Below, piece by piece: positions 24,040 to 36,689 of a stretch of DNA of 64,000 bases; position 1 is the first letter of the stretch; each line of letters begins with the position of its first letter. A program made the translations under genes and the position numbers. Source of the stretch: Calliopum simillimum (lineage: Eukaryota > Arthropoda > Insecta > Diptera > Lauxaniidae); the NCBI GenBank assembly GCA_951812925.1, contig OX638370.1:100206897-100270896 (forward strand), written 5' to 3'. The notes below the pieces were generated by a model. That model ran no database searches, was not told where the DNA came from, and was given only the letters and a program-made list of their open reading frames with translations.

Positions 24040-24600
24040 CTTCTTTGTGGAATATATATCTATATTCTATCTGATAGCAAAGCGGCACTTTAAGCCTTGA
24101 ACTACTTCAATATTACATAGATGTTAGTTTGGGATAAATCAAACTCGCCTTCCTAAATAAAAGTCGTCTTATTTGGGTACCTGAATATTCTGGAATTTAA
24201 AGTAATGAAGATTTAGATGAGCTTGCTAGGGGAGGACCATCAACGCAACTTTTTGGACCTAAACCTTTCTGCGACCCAACTTGGAGTTTTATAAAACTTA
24301 ACTTAAACAATTTGCTGGACAGAAAAATTCAAGAAGGCCTGGGTAACGGACAATCTAAATCATTCATAGTTTCTAAACAAAGGAACCAAATAGTTACTTA
24401 TGCTTAACAGGAAAGTTATACGGACTGTTGCCGGATTTCTCTCGATCTACGGCCCTATGAGGAAACATCTCTCCAATGTGAGATTAGTCCATTATAAATT
24501 ATTTCGATTCAATAACAAAGAAGAGGAAACAGCAGAACATATCTATGTCACTGTGACAGTCTAAGAAGACACTTACACGAGAGACTGTTTTTATTGGTTC
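24040..24600 (+). pseudogene. non-LTR retrotransposon remnant (RNase H and C-terminus)
   Basis: Frames broken by stops and indels keep recognisable pieces in the right order: 'IYILSDSKAAL' (RNase H catalytic segment, about 24045-24075), 'RLIWVPEYSGI' followed by 'DELARGGPSTQLFGPKPF' (the WVPGHxGIxGNExADELAR region), and further down 'AGFLSIYGPMRKHLSNV' with 'KEEETAEHIY' (the C-terminal region with an EExxEHxL signature typical of Jockey/I/R1-group ORF2). The upstream reverse transcriptase is missing or unrecognisable. A decayed, dead copy. Confidence 0.75.
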
Positions 24601-25919
24601 TTAATGTTTTTACTAATTTGAATGTTTTCGATATTTCACGACAAATTTCGAAATTTTTGGCCTAGAAGGACAGGTCCACTTTAGATGTAGAATAGAGTTA
24701 AAAGATTGAATTCATTATTTTTAGCTCTTTATTTCGTACGTACTGAAATCTAAATAGAAGTAATTCTAAAAAATTCAAAACTGAATTATGATGAATTTGA
24801 CTAAAATACTTACATGCCCCACATATGTAGTTTTGGCCATGCATCTCCAAACATTTTGTTACGTCTTTTTTGATTTCAGGTGAAGATTTATATTTTTGTT
24901 CCTTGAAGATTTCTTCCTAACAATTATATTAACTATTCCAGTAAGAAAACAATTACATTCACAATTCACATTGCATAAAAACAAGAAATTTGGCATCAAC
25001 AGCGGGAAGAATCCTTATAATCCTATAAATCCGAATGATTTAGACTTAATGTGAAAAGAAACTGCGTACGCACTGCAGACAAGACAGACAAAGCAAACTA
25101 ATAAACAGACAGATAGATACACGTGTATTGTCGTAACATAGGGGGGAAAAATGTAACATGGTAACCCTAAAAATTGGAAAAAAAGGTGGTGGCTAAAGCA
25201 GCAGGAAGCACAACAATTTAAATAAAAGAAATTAAAATGACCAACAGAAAAATAATGCTACCGCAACAATAAAAACAAGGAGATTATTCTAAAAAAAAAG
25301 CAACAAATAAATCCGACAAGTCATCTTGCGTAGAACATTTAACGGTTTGTATTTAAATGAACGGTGATGTATCAAATTTTGAGCGGCGCTTTGTGGTGCC
25401 AATCGATGTGTCTTGCGACAAAATTCATTTTTCAGCTAGATATGATACGTGGCTGCCCGAAACTTATGATACCAAGATAAATGAACAGTGATCGTCAATA
25501 TAGGACGTTTGCAGCAAGGAGTTTACCATAAAATTTAAATGAAGTGGTGAAGTAGAGGAGGATTAAGGTTTTTTTTGGAAAAAGTTGCCAAAAAAAGAAA
25601 GGGGATATGATGAATTATGAATTTCGAACAAAGTCGGTCAACTAATGGATATCTGAAATATCGTTGCAGTTTTGTATTTATTAAAAACCCGTAATCAAAT
25701 ATTGCACAGGTCAATATACAAGGTGATCAAATAGTTCCAATATAGCAGGATTTAAATATATGTCATTTCAGGGAACAGCAAGATAATGATATAAATCAGA
25801 GAAGAACATGGGTAAATCCTGAAAAAGTTTAAAGTTCGACATGAAATTATTGAAAAAGTAAATGACATTTCTTAAGGAATTTAAGTGAATTTGAAGCCGG
25901 TTTTTAATGATTGTCGCGA

Positions 25920-27560
25920 TTTAGTTCTATATTTATATATTGGACGTTTCACTTTTTTAGTATTCAGCATATCTCAAAGTCGTGATGTAACAGAGCGCAC
26001 TTGTCGGCATTTTCAGATTTTGATTCTGAACTAAGTGGAAAATGACTTTTGGTTTCTGTTTGTTAGCCTTATCTGGTTTATGAGAACTACATAAGTATAT
26101 TTTCATGTCGGACGTATCACTTTCTTGTGACGTTTTAGAAAAATTCTGTGGCCAGATTCGATTTCATCATTAAAAACCTTGTCGAAAACGACTTCTTGTT
26201 TCTATTTGTAGACCTTTTCTGGTTTTAGTGGTCTATATTTTCATGTCGGAAGTTTCAGTTTTACAAAATTGTGATGTATAGTATTAGAGCAATTCTGTGA
26301 CCGGATTCACATTCAGTATCAAAAATTATGTCAGAAATGACTTCTTATTTTTACTTGTTGACCTTTCTTCGTCTGTGTGATCAACATTTTCGTGTCGGAC
26401 GTTTCACTTCTTCAGGATTTGCTCATATATCAAAATTGTGACATGATAGAGCAATTTTGTTGCCAGAGTTGAATTCCCTTCTGGTCCGAACAATGCAGTT
26501 TATCAGGATTTTTCAATATCTCAAAATCATAACGAAACAATAAAATTATTCTACTTATTGGTGCAATTCGACGCTTTGATTTCATTAATATGAAAACCGC
26601 CAGTTTAATATATAACGCCCATGTTATGTCGAAAATAACATATGGAGTTTTAGTAACTTCACATTGTACCGATGGCTTACTCAGCAATGTTCAGAGAGTT
26701 ATGTGTAGATCATTAAAGGCACTGTATCACATACCTTTCCGCACTCCTACGGTTGAAGTTTTCAGCAAAACTAATGCTTTAAATCTCAACAAAGTTATTT
26801 TCATTGAAAAGGCTAAATACATATATAAAATCAAAAATAACTGCATCAAGAACAACACAGAAATAACAATTGGAAATCAACTTCACAGTTACAACACAAG
26901 AAGACACACTAACATCAGAACAATTAAATCAAGAACCAATAGAAACAGATATGGTCTACTTAACACTGCAATTGAAGCCTTTAATATGTTGCCATCAAAT
27001 CTCTCGAACAGTACTAATTTAGAATATTTCAAAAAAAACTTAAAAAACTATGTAAAAACTTTGGAAATTTAAATTGTTGTCGATATTTATTAATAAGTTA
27101 TTTATTTATTTATTGAATTATTATCTTAAAACTTCTCTTTTTTAAATTACTCTTATACCAACTGTATAGTTGTCTGAGTTCTTATCAATAATAAAAAAAA
27201 AAAAAAAAAAAAAAAACAAAAACAATTCTGTGACCGGATTCGAACTCAGCATTGAAAACTAAATCAAAAATTATTTCTTGTTTCTATTTGTTGACCCTTC
27301 CTGGTCTGTGTGTTCTACATTTTTGTGTCGGACGTTTCGCTTTTTCAGAATTTGCTCATATATCATAGTGAGAGCAATTTTTTAGCCAGATTTCAATCCA
27401 GTACTGAAAACTACGTCGGAAATGGCTATTTTTGCTTCCATATTTTGACCCTTCTTACACAAAATTGTGACGCAATAGATCAATTTTGTAGCCGTCAGAA
27501 ATTACTATTTCTGTTTTTTCTTGATGACCTTTTTTGGTCTGTGAATATCTATTTTGTTAC
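25920..27560 (+). repeat. degenerate ~145-160 bp tandem array, interrupted
   Basis: Repeating units carry 'ttttcatgtcggacgtttcac' variants near 25944, 26107, 26248, 26393 and 27325. Each is paired with a 'agagcaattctgtgaccgg' type motif (near 26286, 26448, 27221 and 27368) and 'gtttctatttgttgacc'. Spacing between units is roughly 141-163 bp. A non-LTR insertion (about 26537-27216) separates the fourth unit from those on the right, and the right-hand flank resumes inside a unit. The 'agagcaattctg' motif is also found inside both large foldback elements (33360-35620 and 43396-44780). Confidence 0.65.
26537..27216 (+). mobile_element. 5'-truncated non-LTR retrotransposon with poly(A)
   Basis: An open frame from about 26537 to 27072 covers the thumb and C-terminal end of a non-LTR reverse transcriptase: 'LLIGAIRRF', then 'SLIYNAHVMSKITYGVL', 'HSYNTRRHTNIR', and 'NTAIEAFNMLPSNLS' followed by 'FKKNLKNYV'. 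The intact order in Jockey/CR1-type proteins is the same (GAIRR, ISYG, HNTR, WNSLP, FKKxLKxYL). After the stop there is a ~110-bp 3' UTR and an A-run at 27193-27216. The palm and fingers are absent, as expected for 5'-truncated insertion by target-primed reverse transcription. The reading frame is still open, so the insertion is younger than the array it interrupts. Confidence 0.85.
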
Positions 27561-28667
27561 CATTCATGATCACTCTTTCAAACAGCTGTTTTATTTAAAA
27601 ATTTTACACGCCTGACACTCTTTACAAGCGCAACAATTATCAAGAAGAAAAAGCATATGTATGAGATAATACATGACTCGCTTTGCTCCCTGCTGGGTTA
27701 TTTGTATGGTGTTGCTGACACGTGAACAGATTTTTCACCAATTCGGTGGGGTAAAAAAATTGACTTGTAAAGATTTTCACATTGCGATTAGTTTAAATAC
27801 GTTGTTGTTGTTGTTGTATAATTTCGTTGGAATTTATTGCTTTATTTATTAAATTTGCTTAAATGCCATGTACTACTTACATAGTGGAGAAACACAAATG
27901 AAATGCGGTTACCAGTGTTGCCAACACGTGCCACAGTTTGTTGCTGCTGCTGCTGCACTTAATAAATATTTCATGATTAATTTGTTGCCAACGGCAGCAG
28001 CATTGTTTGTTGCTGTTGTTGCTATTACTACTATAGTTGTTGTTGTCTTTGCATTTGTTGCACACCAATATGTGTTTATGGCACAGTGTTGCCATACTTT
28101 TTTTTTTTTTTAATTATCTGATTTTATTCATGTCACTCAGTCTGTCTCTGCCCATGTGCATGTTGTTAATCGTTTTATGGGTGTGTTGATTTGTTTTTTT
28201 GTTTTAGATTTTTGGTGGCAGTTAATTGGGAATCGGGTGCAAATCCATGAGCATACATTGGTAGGTCGTGATAAAGAAGGTGCAGCTATTTGAACTCAAA
28301 TCATTTGGGGCAACTTTTCACGTAATGTAGAAAACAATTGAGCAGAAAAATGTATACGAAAATTAAAGACTTGAAATGATTAAGAAAAATTATCTGAAAA
28401 TTTAAATACCAAAAAAGGATACGTAAGACTTTTTCAGCCCGTATAAATTGTTGTCATTTCTCGCAATCAATTGACAGTTTGTGTCAATGACATTAGGGCG
28501 TGTGAATAGAAAAAAGTACAAACGTAGCATAAAGCAACAACAAATCCAAGGCAAAAAATAAAATAAAACGACAACAGCAGGACATTGCCATCAACACAAC
28601 CGAATGATTGCTTCCGTTAATCGGTGTTAACATCGATGACGTCGTCGATGATTGTCAATAAATGTTT

Positions 28668-28690
28668 CTTGGTGTGTGTGTGTGTGTGTG
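28668..28690 (+). repeat. (GT)n microsatellite
   Basis: An uninterrupted GT dinucleotide run. Confidence 0.7.
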
Positions 28691-28879
28691 ATATGAGGCA
28701 GTGTAAGTGCGATTTTTCGGAAGAAGTAAACTGTACAAAGGATAACGAAAATAAATTTATCACTTGCTATAATATGTACGTAAGCTTTAGCATCATTAAT
28801 CTTTCTATCAACGAATATTTTAAGGTAGGTAGAACTTTTCCTTTGTTATTGAAGTTAAAACCAAAAACAAAAACCTTAT

Positions 28880-29400
28880 TTAAAAGTAACTTTTTAAAAA
28901 ATATTTAGAAAAAAATAATAATAATCCAAAAAATTTTGAAAAAGTTGAGGAATGTTGAATAACTGTCGGAATGACCGAAAAAATTTAAAATTCTTCAACA
29001 AATTCAAACAATTTAAAAAAATCAAATTATTTAAGAAAATTCCAAAAATTTTGAAAAGCTCGAAAAATTTTAAAAAGATAATCCAAAAAGTATTAAAAAA
29101 AAAAAAATTTTGTAATGTTCAAAAAAGTTCTGAAATCCTTTCGATATTGAAAAAGAAAAAAATATTGGAGAAGTGAAAAAATTTTCCAAAAATTTAGGTC
29201 TGTAAAAGTGGAAAATTGCCGAAATAATCTAAAAAATCTGCAAAACTGTTGAAAACGTAGAGAAATATTGAAAAATCGGGATATATCCGTATTGAAAAAG
29301 TTGAAAAATGTTTAAAAAGTCAAAAAAAGAAAAACTGTTCCAAAAATATTAAACAGATTGAAAAGTATTGAAAAATAGCAATTTTGTTACAAAAATATTG
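28880..29400. repeat. low-complexity 'GAAAAATTTT' block
   Basis: About 500 bp in which 'gaaaaattttgaaaaa' and 'ttgaaaaagttgaaaaatg' variants recur every 15-30 bp without a fixed period. The frames it creates are lysine-rich and have no domain. A similar block lies at 30580-31150. Confidence 0.5.
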
Positions 29401-29459
29401 AGATGATATCAAAAAGGCATAACAATGTTGAACTGGAAATTTCAAAAGCTTTGGGAAAA

Positions 29460-29720
29460 AAAGCGACACATGGATCAAAAAGTCCATAGTGATACCACAA
29501 CATCCCGGACGTTGAATCGTAGATGTCATTAGTTGGATTTACAAGCCATTCCGAAAACTCAAAGTGTTCTAAGACCAATCTCAAAAAAATCTTAAAGATT
29601 ATACAAAAATACAAACAATGACACAGTAGATGTTTCAAGTTCTTCTCTTTGTTATGTGCCAGAATGCTCATATTGTGAGCATGGTAACCGATAAGACAAT
29701 GACCAGTGAAGGCTTCAACA
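29460..29720 (-). pseudogene. non-LTR retrotransposon C-terminal remnant
   Basis: The minus-strand frame reads 'EAFTGHCLIGYHAHNM' and 'NLKHLLCHC', matching the C-terminal region 'TGHCLIGHH...EEETIEHLLCxC' of Jockey/I/R1-group ORF2 proteins, and the better-preserved copy at 55006-55338. The 3' side keeps the 'tggtatcactatggac' motif shared with that copy. Cysteines and length are degraded. Confidence 0.6.
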
Positions 29721-29999
29721 ACGAAATGAAGGGAGATGGTAGTCAGAGAGCTTCTTATCAAGATAAAGTGATGGCTTACAGAAGTCCGACGATTTTTTAC
29801 AAACAGAGCATATTTTGCTGTGCCCAAATTCTCTGAAGCTAAGTCCCTCAGTCCTTTCGGTTTTTTTTTTTCGAAAATCACATGGAAAATTTCGCTGGAT
29901 AAGGATATCAAAGATTCGGGAAAGTTGTGGCAAGAAATAAAAGTCATAACAAAGGATCGTGACAAATGGAGACTTTTCATTTTGGCTCTATGCTTTTCC

Positions 30000-32900
30000 T
30001 AGTTACTGGAGAATACATACACATAGTACAAGTCCCTCAAGTTTTTTAAGTCGGATCGCTGTTTTAAAAACTAATCCTTTCGCATATAAGTCAATAGTTA
30101 GCATATTACGTACTACATTTAATGATTTTGCTGACGTATTTTTGAAAACACATGTAATGCTCAAGCACATAAGTCGTTAAACTCATTCCAATGGTTTTAA
30201 GAGAGATTTACTTTCGAGTGCGTTTCAGCAGACAAAAACTGCAAATAACAGTACTAGCCTAACAATAGCGTAATATATCCAGTGTGTCACCTTAGGTTCC
30301 AAGCCCCAAATGCGACCAAACATGAATATGTAAGCATAGAAGGCATAGTTAGCTTCCGCTACTCCTTCTTCAGTGTTTTCCTGCAGTTTCTAATCTATTG
30401 AATTTCTAGTCAATAGAATCAGTCTTAAAAACTTTGCTGTTTTCGATAAATTTATGGTGATTTCTTTGATATAAATGCACCCAAAAAGTGGTAAAAAGTA
30501 GAACTTAGATTTTAGATGGATATATACTGAAGCCTCTTGTGGAGCACCATATGCAAGATATTAAAGATTGGAAAAATGTTGATAAAGTTGAAATTCGTGG
30601 AAAAATTGAAAAATGTTTGTAATCGAAAAAGTAGATATCTTACATAACTGTTGAAGGTGTAGAAGTATACATATTGAGAAAATCGGAATATCGCGAATAA
30701 GTATAAAACTGTTTAAAATTTCGTAAAATGTGAAGCAAAATAGCTGAACAACTTGAATAATATTGAAAAATCTTTATTATGTCCGAAAAATTTTAGTAAG
30801 ATCGTAATATGTTGGAAAGTTTAAAAATGTTGAGTTAAGGATTATGAACTTTTTGCTGAAGGCCAGATTTCTTTAGAGTTTTTACAAGTTATTAATACTT
30901 TTTAATGAGTATATGGCTTGGTAAAAAAAATTTGTTTCATTAAGAGAGGTTTCTTCGCGTTTAAAAATTCCTCAGATTTCAAAGAGTCATAAAAAGTGTC
31001 GAAAAATTCTGAAAATATCAAAAACCTTAAGAAGTCAAAATACCGAATAGGAATTATCGAAAAATTCATCAAAAATGTATCTTTGCAAATATATGACTTA
31101 AAGTTCAATTAAAAATAAACAGTCAATAAATGTTGAAAGAATCAAAAAATGTTCAAGACCTAAAAAAATGTTAAATGCTGGGAATACTATAAGCGGAATG
31201 TAAGAAATGACATTCGGGAGATATAAACACAAATTGATATTTAACATTTTGTTGAAAGTTTCCTATGATTTTTACTATCAATTTTTTATGTGTTTCAGTT
31301 ACAGTTTTCATAATCAAACTAAATCCACGTTCAATTTTTATCACATTTTTATCTGAAATCTCTTCATTTAACATTAAATTTTAATCAAAATGTCATTTGC
31401 AGTAGCAACGAAAAAAATCTTCAGTTTTCTTTTTTGAAGAAATTGCCGTGAAACATAAAAAATTCAAAATATCGCCTTATAGAAAGAATATTTGTAGAAC
31501 ATGAGTTTCTGTTTTTTCTACCATCAACTCCATGCTATTGTATTACCAACCCCAATTGTAACCCCCCCCCTATATTCAAGTTGACTTGCTATTTTTTCCG
31601 TGCGTTGCCATTTTGTGTTGCTGGGGGCTGCTGCTCCTGCTGCTGACTCCATTCTACGCTTTACTGTCATTTAGTTTCACGTAGCATCCTCTTTCAGTGC
31701 CAGCGCCATCATTCAACATTTTTCTTTCAACTTCATGCTCCAACTTTCAATTCCAATTTGGTTCAAAAGCTTTTCCAATTCGTTCAGATGTTTTTTGCTT
31801 TTCTTCATTTTGTTTGCTTGAAATTTGTTTTTTCATTGGAATTGGAATTCACGTTGCTAGCACTCTAGCACTTTGATAGTACGAGTACGCAGCAGCGCCA
31901 TCTTTTTTGTTATATCCATGGCATCATATTTTAATTTAATTTTAAATGAAATGCCATAGAAAAAAATGGCAGCATAAAAGATAATGTCATAGATATTGTT
32001 GTTGTTGTTGTTGCTATTGCTACTCGTGCCATTGTTGTTGCTGTTGTTTTGTATAATTCCGCATAAGCCCTTATAGCTTTTGTTGGTTTATATACAAATG
32101 CTTCTTTTAATACTTTAGTACTATTTTACTACTGCCATTTGCATAAATAAAAATGTAATAAATATCTTGAATGGTGGAAAGACAGAAGTAATTCATGCAA
32201 AGCAATTTCTTGAGAGATGTATAGTGATTAATATTACAAAAAAAACCACTATTTCTTCCCCTCTTATTCTTAATCGCGTTACTGAATTTTTTTGTAAATC
32301 TTTAAAAAAATTTGGCAATACGTTCAGTGAAGAAGGCGTATGACTATTTTAGATAAAAAATAAAAATTAAAAAAGTTCGTAGTTACGGCTGAGAGGAGTC
32401 GCATCCTATCTAAATGTATATTATGGTTCGATGATGATCTGCTATGTACCGAATTTCTATCACAGTGCTTGTTCTTGAGAATACAAGAGATTTCATATCT
32501 ACTCATTCATAATAATATAATATATTATATTCTCGTATATGGCCCTGCAATTGGTTTTTTTATTCAAATTTCTTTACATAAACATGGCAAGAATTAGTCT
32601 GAGAGGACTGAGATGGTGAATTTTCCGAATCCACACAGGTTCAAAATCCCTTAAAGCTGGCTAAAAATTGAAAAAAAGTTATTTGTAAATTGCTTTTTAC
32701 AGATTGAATTGTCTTACTGATATTCCTAGATCTCGAAAAATTTGCTAAGGAGTTCCTTCAACGCTCTTGGAACTTCTTCGAAAGGGCGCTTCTCAGACGC
32801 AACGTTCTGTGAGTTTATAATGAAAATAAAGTGTTCACTGTAAAAATTGTGTGGTCACTGTAAAACAGAACCGATTTGAAAGTTTGAATTTCTTTGTAAC

Positions 32901-33010
32901 AGAGAGCATTATCGAAACTTTAAACTCAAAATTTACAATGAGTTATACTATTTTCATAATTGTGATTAACTTAAAATCAAATTATTTCAATTGTTGTGAA
33001 AAAAACGCAT
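30000..33010. other. intron without recognisable genes
   Basis: AT-rich, with a low-complexity 'GAAAAATG' block at 30580-31150, a C-run at 31561-31570 and GTT runs near 31998-32045. No gene or delimited mobile element was found. Confidence 0.35.
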
Positions 33011-33015
33011 AACTA

Positions 33016-36000
33016 GAGTAGAACGGGGCAATGTCGTGCACTCAACTTTGACATGCTCGTAAAGCCGTACATCTCAAGCGAATGCGACGAGTAACCATCC
33101 GATCGAAAGATAATTTCATTGGTTACATCCATGTATAACAACATTTGTGTATCGAGAAATTGTGTTTGTGTAAGTGAAGAAAAAAAAAATGTGCACGACA
33201 TTACCCCCCTCAAAATTTGTGGGGTAATGTCGTGCATTGTTTTTCGAGTATAGTAAAGGTACCAAAATGCGTGAGAAATGATAGGTAGTGGTTCTATTAG
33301 TGGAGATTTAGCATTATCATGTATTTATTCATTATTATACAAGTGTGAAGTACATAATAGCCGTGTTTTTTTTGACGCGTATATACAACTGTGGATACCT
33401 TCAAATTGCGATGACTTATGAACGGTGAGTCGTACGATAAAAAGTCCAAGGATCTTTTTCAAGGAGAACCACATGCTCTACAAATTATTTTAATCTTTTG
33501 TAAAAAAAAAATAATTATTTAGGAGTTATTTAAAAAAAAGTGATTTTTTGCCATTTATCGGCGCTAACCAGTTTTTATAAAATACCTCGTTAAAAATAAA
33601 TTTTTTTAAATATAAAATGAAAGAGAACGTGATTTTCCATAAAAAAAGTTTCTTAGAGTTCTATTGTGTGACTTACTGTTCATTAGAGTGGTCCAAAATC
33701 CGAAAGTGTTAAAAAGTCAAGGTGCGCGCGACTTTTCTGAATCCTTGGATCCTGCTGATTACAAAAAGTGCTTTGGAACCAAAAAAAAATTGCGTTTAGA
33801 TATTCCGCAACGAGCTTGAAGGTACTTTTTTAGGAATTTTTGAGTTTTCGAGTTCTCTTTTTAATTTAAACGCTATACCTTTTGAACCAGATAAAGTTAT
33901 TGCAAAAATTAAATTGCATTTTGATAGGAATATTTTGAAACATGTTTTGCATCAATAATAATTAATCTACTTTTTGCCAATTTTTTTTAGCAGCACTTTA
34001 AACTTAAAAATTTGTTAATTTTTTGAGGTGTGTGCACTTCCAACAACCGATTTTTTTCTTATTTTGCTCTAGCAAATTTTTTTAAACATTTTATATTTTT
34101 ATGCATGAATTCATCTTTAAAATAATTTCAACAACTAAGCTATTAGTAACACTTTTACTCACTAAAAACTATTAAGTATAATTAAATTAGACTAAAAAAA
34201 AAAATTCATTTTAGTGTTTTCAAGGCATTGAAATAAGATATCTTAATGGGATGACGTAAGATACCACTTGTTTTTCATAAAATCATTAGTTCCTAATCTT
34301 TTGAATAAAACAACATTCTTTGCAATATCGAAATTTTTGCACTTCTTGTTATTTTTGGCAAAACAGGTTAACAGATAGTTTTCATAGATCTTCAAAAAAA
34401 ATCAAAAAAAAATTTAGTCAAAAATAAACTAAAATAGCCATTTTCGATGTATTTGTTACTGTTGATTCCGAATTCAGTCTCAAAATTGCTCTATCTTGTA
34501 CGGTTAAGGAGATATTCAAACATAAAAGTATAAAAAACACCGTTTTTGCTCTTTTTAAAGTGATATTACAAGTCAAGGTTACTTTCAGCCACAAAATCTG
34601 GTATTGTGGTTAAAAGTGCCAGTCTGTTTCTTTAAAATCCAATTTAAATTATACCGATATCTTTTTTATTCTCGGAGTTATCCTAACTTAAAAAGTTGAA
34701 AAAGTGCAAAAAAAACGTTTTTTTATTATTTCTGCTTACGATATTTCAGAGGATTAAAGAGATATCGATTTAATTTAAATTGGGTTTTCAAGAAAAATGC
34801 CGTCACTCTTATTTTCAATACCAAGCTGAAAGTTACCTTGTCGTTATATAACAGCTTCAAAATTATCAAAAACGGTGTTTTTTTGCATTTTTAGGTTAGG
34901 ATATCTCTAAAACCGTACAAGATAGAGCAATTCTGAGACCGGATTTAGAATTTTCATGAACAAATACATCTTAAATGACTATTGTTGTTTCTGTTTCACC
35001 AGGAAAATTTTAAACTCAAAGTTTTTTTTTTGGCCAAATTTGATTAAACTTTACGGTTTTTAGCAAGTAAAGTGAAGCTGGTGGCTTAGTTGTTGGAGTC
35101 AATTGATAGATAAATTAATGCGTAAGAAAATAGAAACATAAAAAAAAATTCGCTAGAGCAAAATAAGAAAAAAATGGGTTCTTGAAAGTGCAAATACCTC
35201 AAAAAATTAACAAATTTTGAAGTTTAAAGTGCTGCTAAAAAAAATTGGAAAAGACAACATTAATTATTATTAATGCAAAAAATGGCTCAAAATATTCTTA
35301 ACAAAATGCAATTTAATTTTTGCAAATACCTTATCTGGTTCAAAAGATATAGCGTTTAAATTAAAAATAGTACTCAAAAACTCAAAAATTCTTTAAAAAG
35401 TACTTTCAAGCTCGTTGCGGAATATCTAAACGCAATTTTTTTTTGGTTCCAAAGCACTTTTTGTAATCAGCAGGATCCAAGGATTCAGAAAAGTCGCGCG
35501 CCCCTTGACTTTTTAACACTTTTGGTTTTTCCATACAAAATTTGGACCACTCTACTGTTCATGAGTTATCGCAATTTGAAGGTATCCACAATTGTATATA
35601 CGCGTCAAAAAAAACACGGCTAATATGTTGTGTAGAGTAGAACGGGGCAATGTCGTGCACTCAACTTTGACATGCTCGTAAAGCCGTACATCTCAAGCGA
35701 ATGCAACGAGTAAGCATTCGATCGAAAGATAATTTCATTGGTTACATCCATGTGTAACAACATTTGTGAAGCGAGAAATTGTGTTTGTGTAAGTGAATGT
35801 GCACGACATTACCCCAATGGTCGTTTTAAAGGTCAGCTTCGATAACTCGGTGAAGCCCAAAATTTTTTTCCAAAACCAAATACTTCTTTTCTTTGGCAGG
35901 ATATTTCGTATCAGAAAACACTTACCTGGTATATTTTCCCGGAAGGAAAATTATTTTTTTGACCCGATTAAAAAAACACTTTTATCGTCCCGAAAGCGTG

Positions 36001-36181
36001 CGTTTTGAAAAAAAGGTTACTCTGTAGAGACGAACTGGTGAAAATTGCTAGTATTATATGCATAAGCTCAGTAGGTCAGCAGGTCCCTACCTTATGAAGA
36101 GTTAGTAAATCATACAATTCTTTGGGCTAAAACAGCCAGTGCACGACATTTCCCCCTGCATGACATTACCCCGTTCTACTC
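33016..36181 (-). mobile_element. ~900-bp TA-flanked inverted-repeat element, copy 2, with insertion
   Basis: Reverse-complement copy of 12570-13468, with the same GAGTAGAACGGGG termini and flanking TA (33014-33015 and 36182-36183). After removing the 2261-bp foldback and one 5-bp duplication, the copy is 900 bp, against 899 bp for copy 1. Short conserved frames such as one beginning MNVHDITPMVVLKV (35793) occur in both copies but look like a by-product of nucleotide similarity. Confidence 0.82.
33360..35620. mobile_element. 2.26-kb foldback element (FB1), TAATA target duplication
   Basis: The whole 2261 bp is an imperfect palindrome. It begins GCCGTG-T8-GACGCGTATA and ends with the complement. 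TAATA lies immediately outside on both sides (33355-33359 and 35621-35625), and the uninterrupted TAATA is present at the same point in the sister repeat copy (13125-13129, other strand), which proves both ends. The arms pair from the tips to a centre near 34730. The left arm holds about 258 bp (33425-33682) with no partner in the right arm. Internal modules include 'gatagagcaattctgagacc' (34922) and its complement near 34470-34495, and 'ggttaggatatctct'. No transposase is encoded. Long arms suggest a foldback-type DNA transposon; a 5-bp duplication does not point to one superfamily with certainty. Confidence 0.88.
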
Positions 36182-36689
36182 TACTTATTTTATTTATCGA
36201 GGTTCCGCATAGATCTTTTTTTTTTTTTTAAAAAATTAATTTTTAATTAAAAAATTGAGAGACACTTTTTAGCACTTTTTTCTATCGTGAACTTTTCTGA
36301 GACGCTCATAGCAAAATTTAAATCATATTGCTAGCCAAGTGTCTATATAAGTTGTTTGCCCAAAATGACCAAATTTTAATATTATTATTCAGCTTATACT
36401 CCAAAATAAAAGAACCTGAGCCTTTTTATGTAAATCAATTTACCGTTGCACACAACTCTGTCAAACTTACAGCTTTGAAATAAGTTTTTAAATAAGATAT
36501 TAAAATTGTGGAAGTGTCGTTCTTTGCCATTTTGTTTTTTAAAAATCTAAGTTCAGATTCGTAATCACCGACCCCAAAAACCCCCGAGTAACTTTTTTTT
36601 TTGTCAGATTTGGCTAGATATTTATGCAAATCAACGGCTTTTTTGAATCCAGCATTTTGTATTTTAAAAATCCAACATTGGATTCATAA

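Noticed and set aside
28952..29176. Lysine-rich 74-codon frame
   Set aside because: Made entirely of the 'GAAAAATTTT' low-complexity block.
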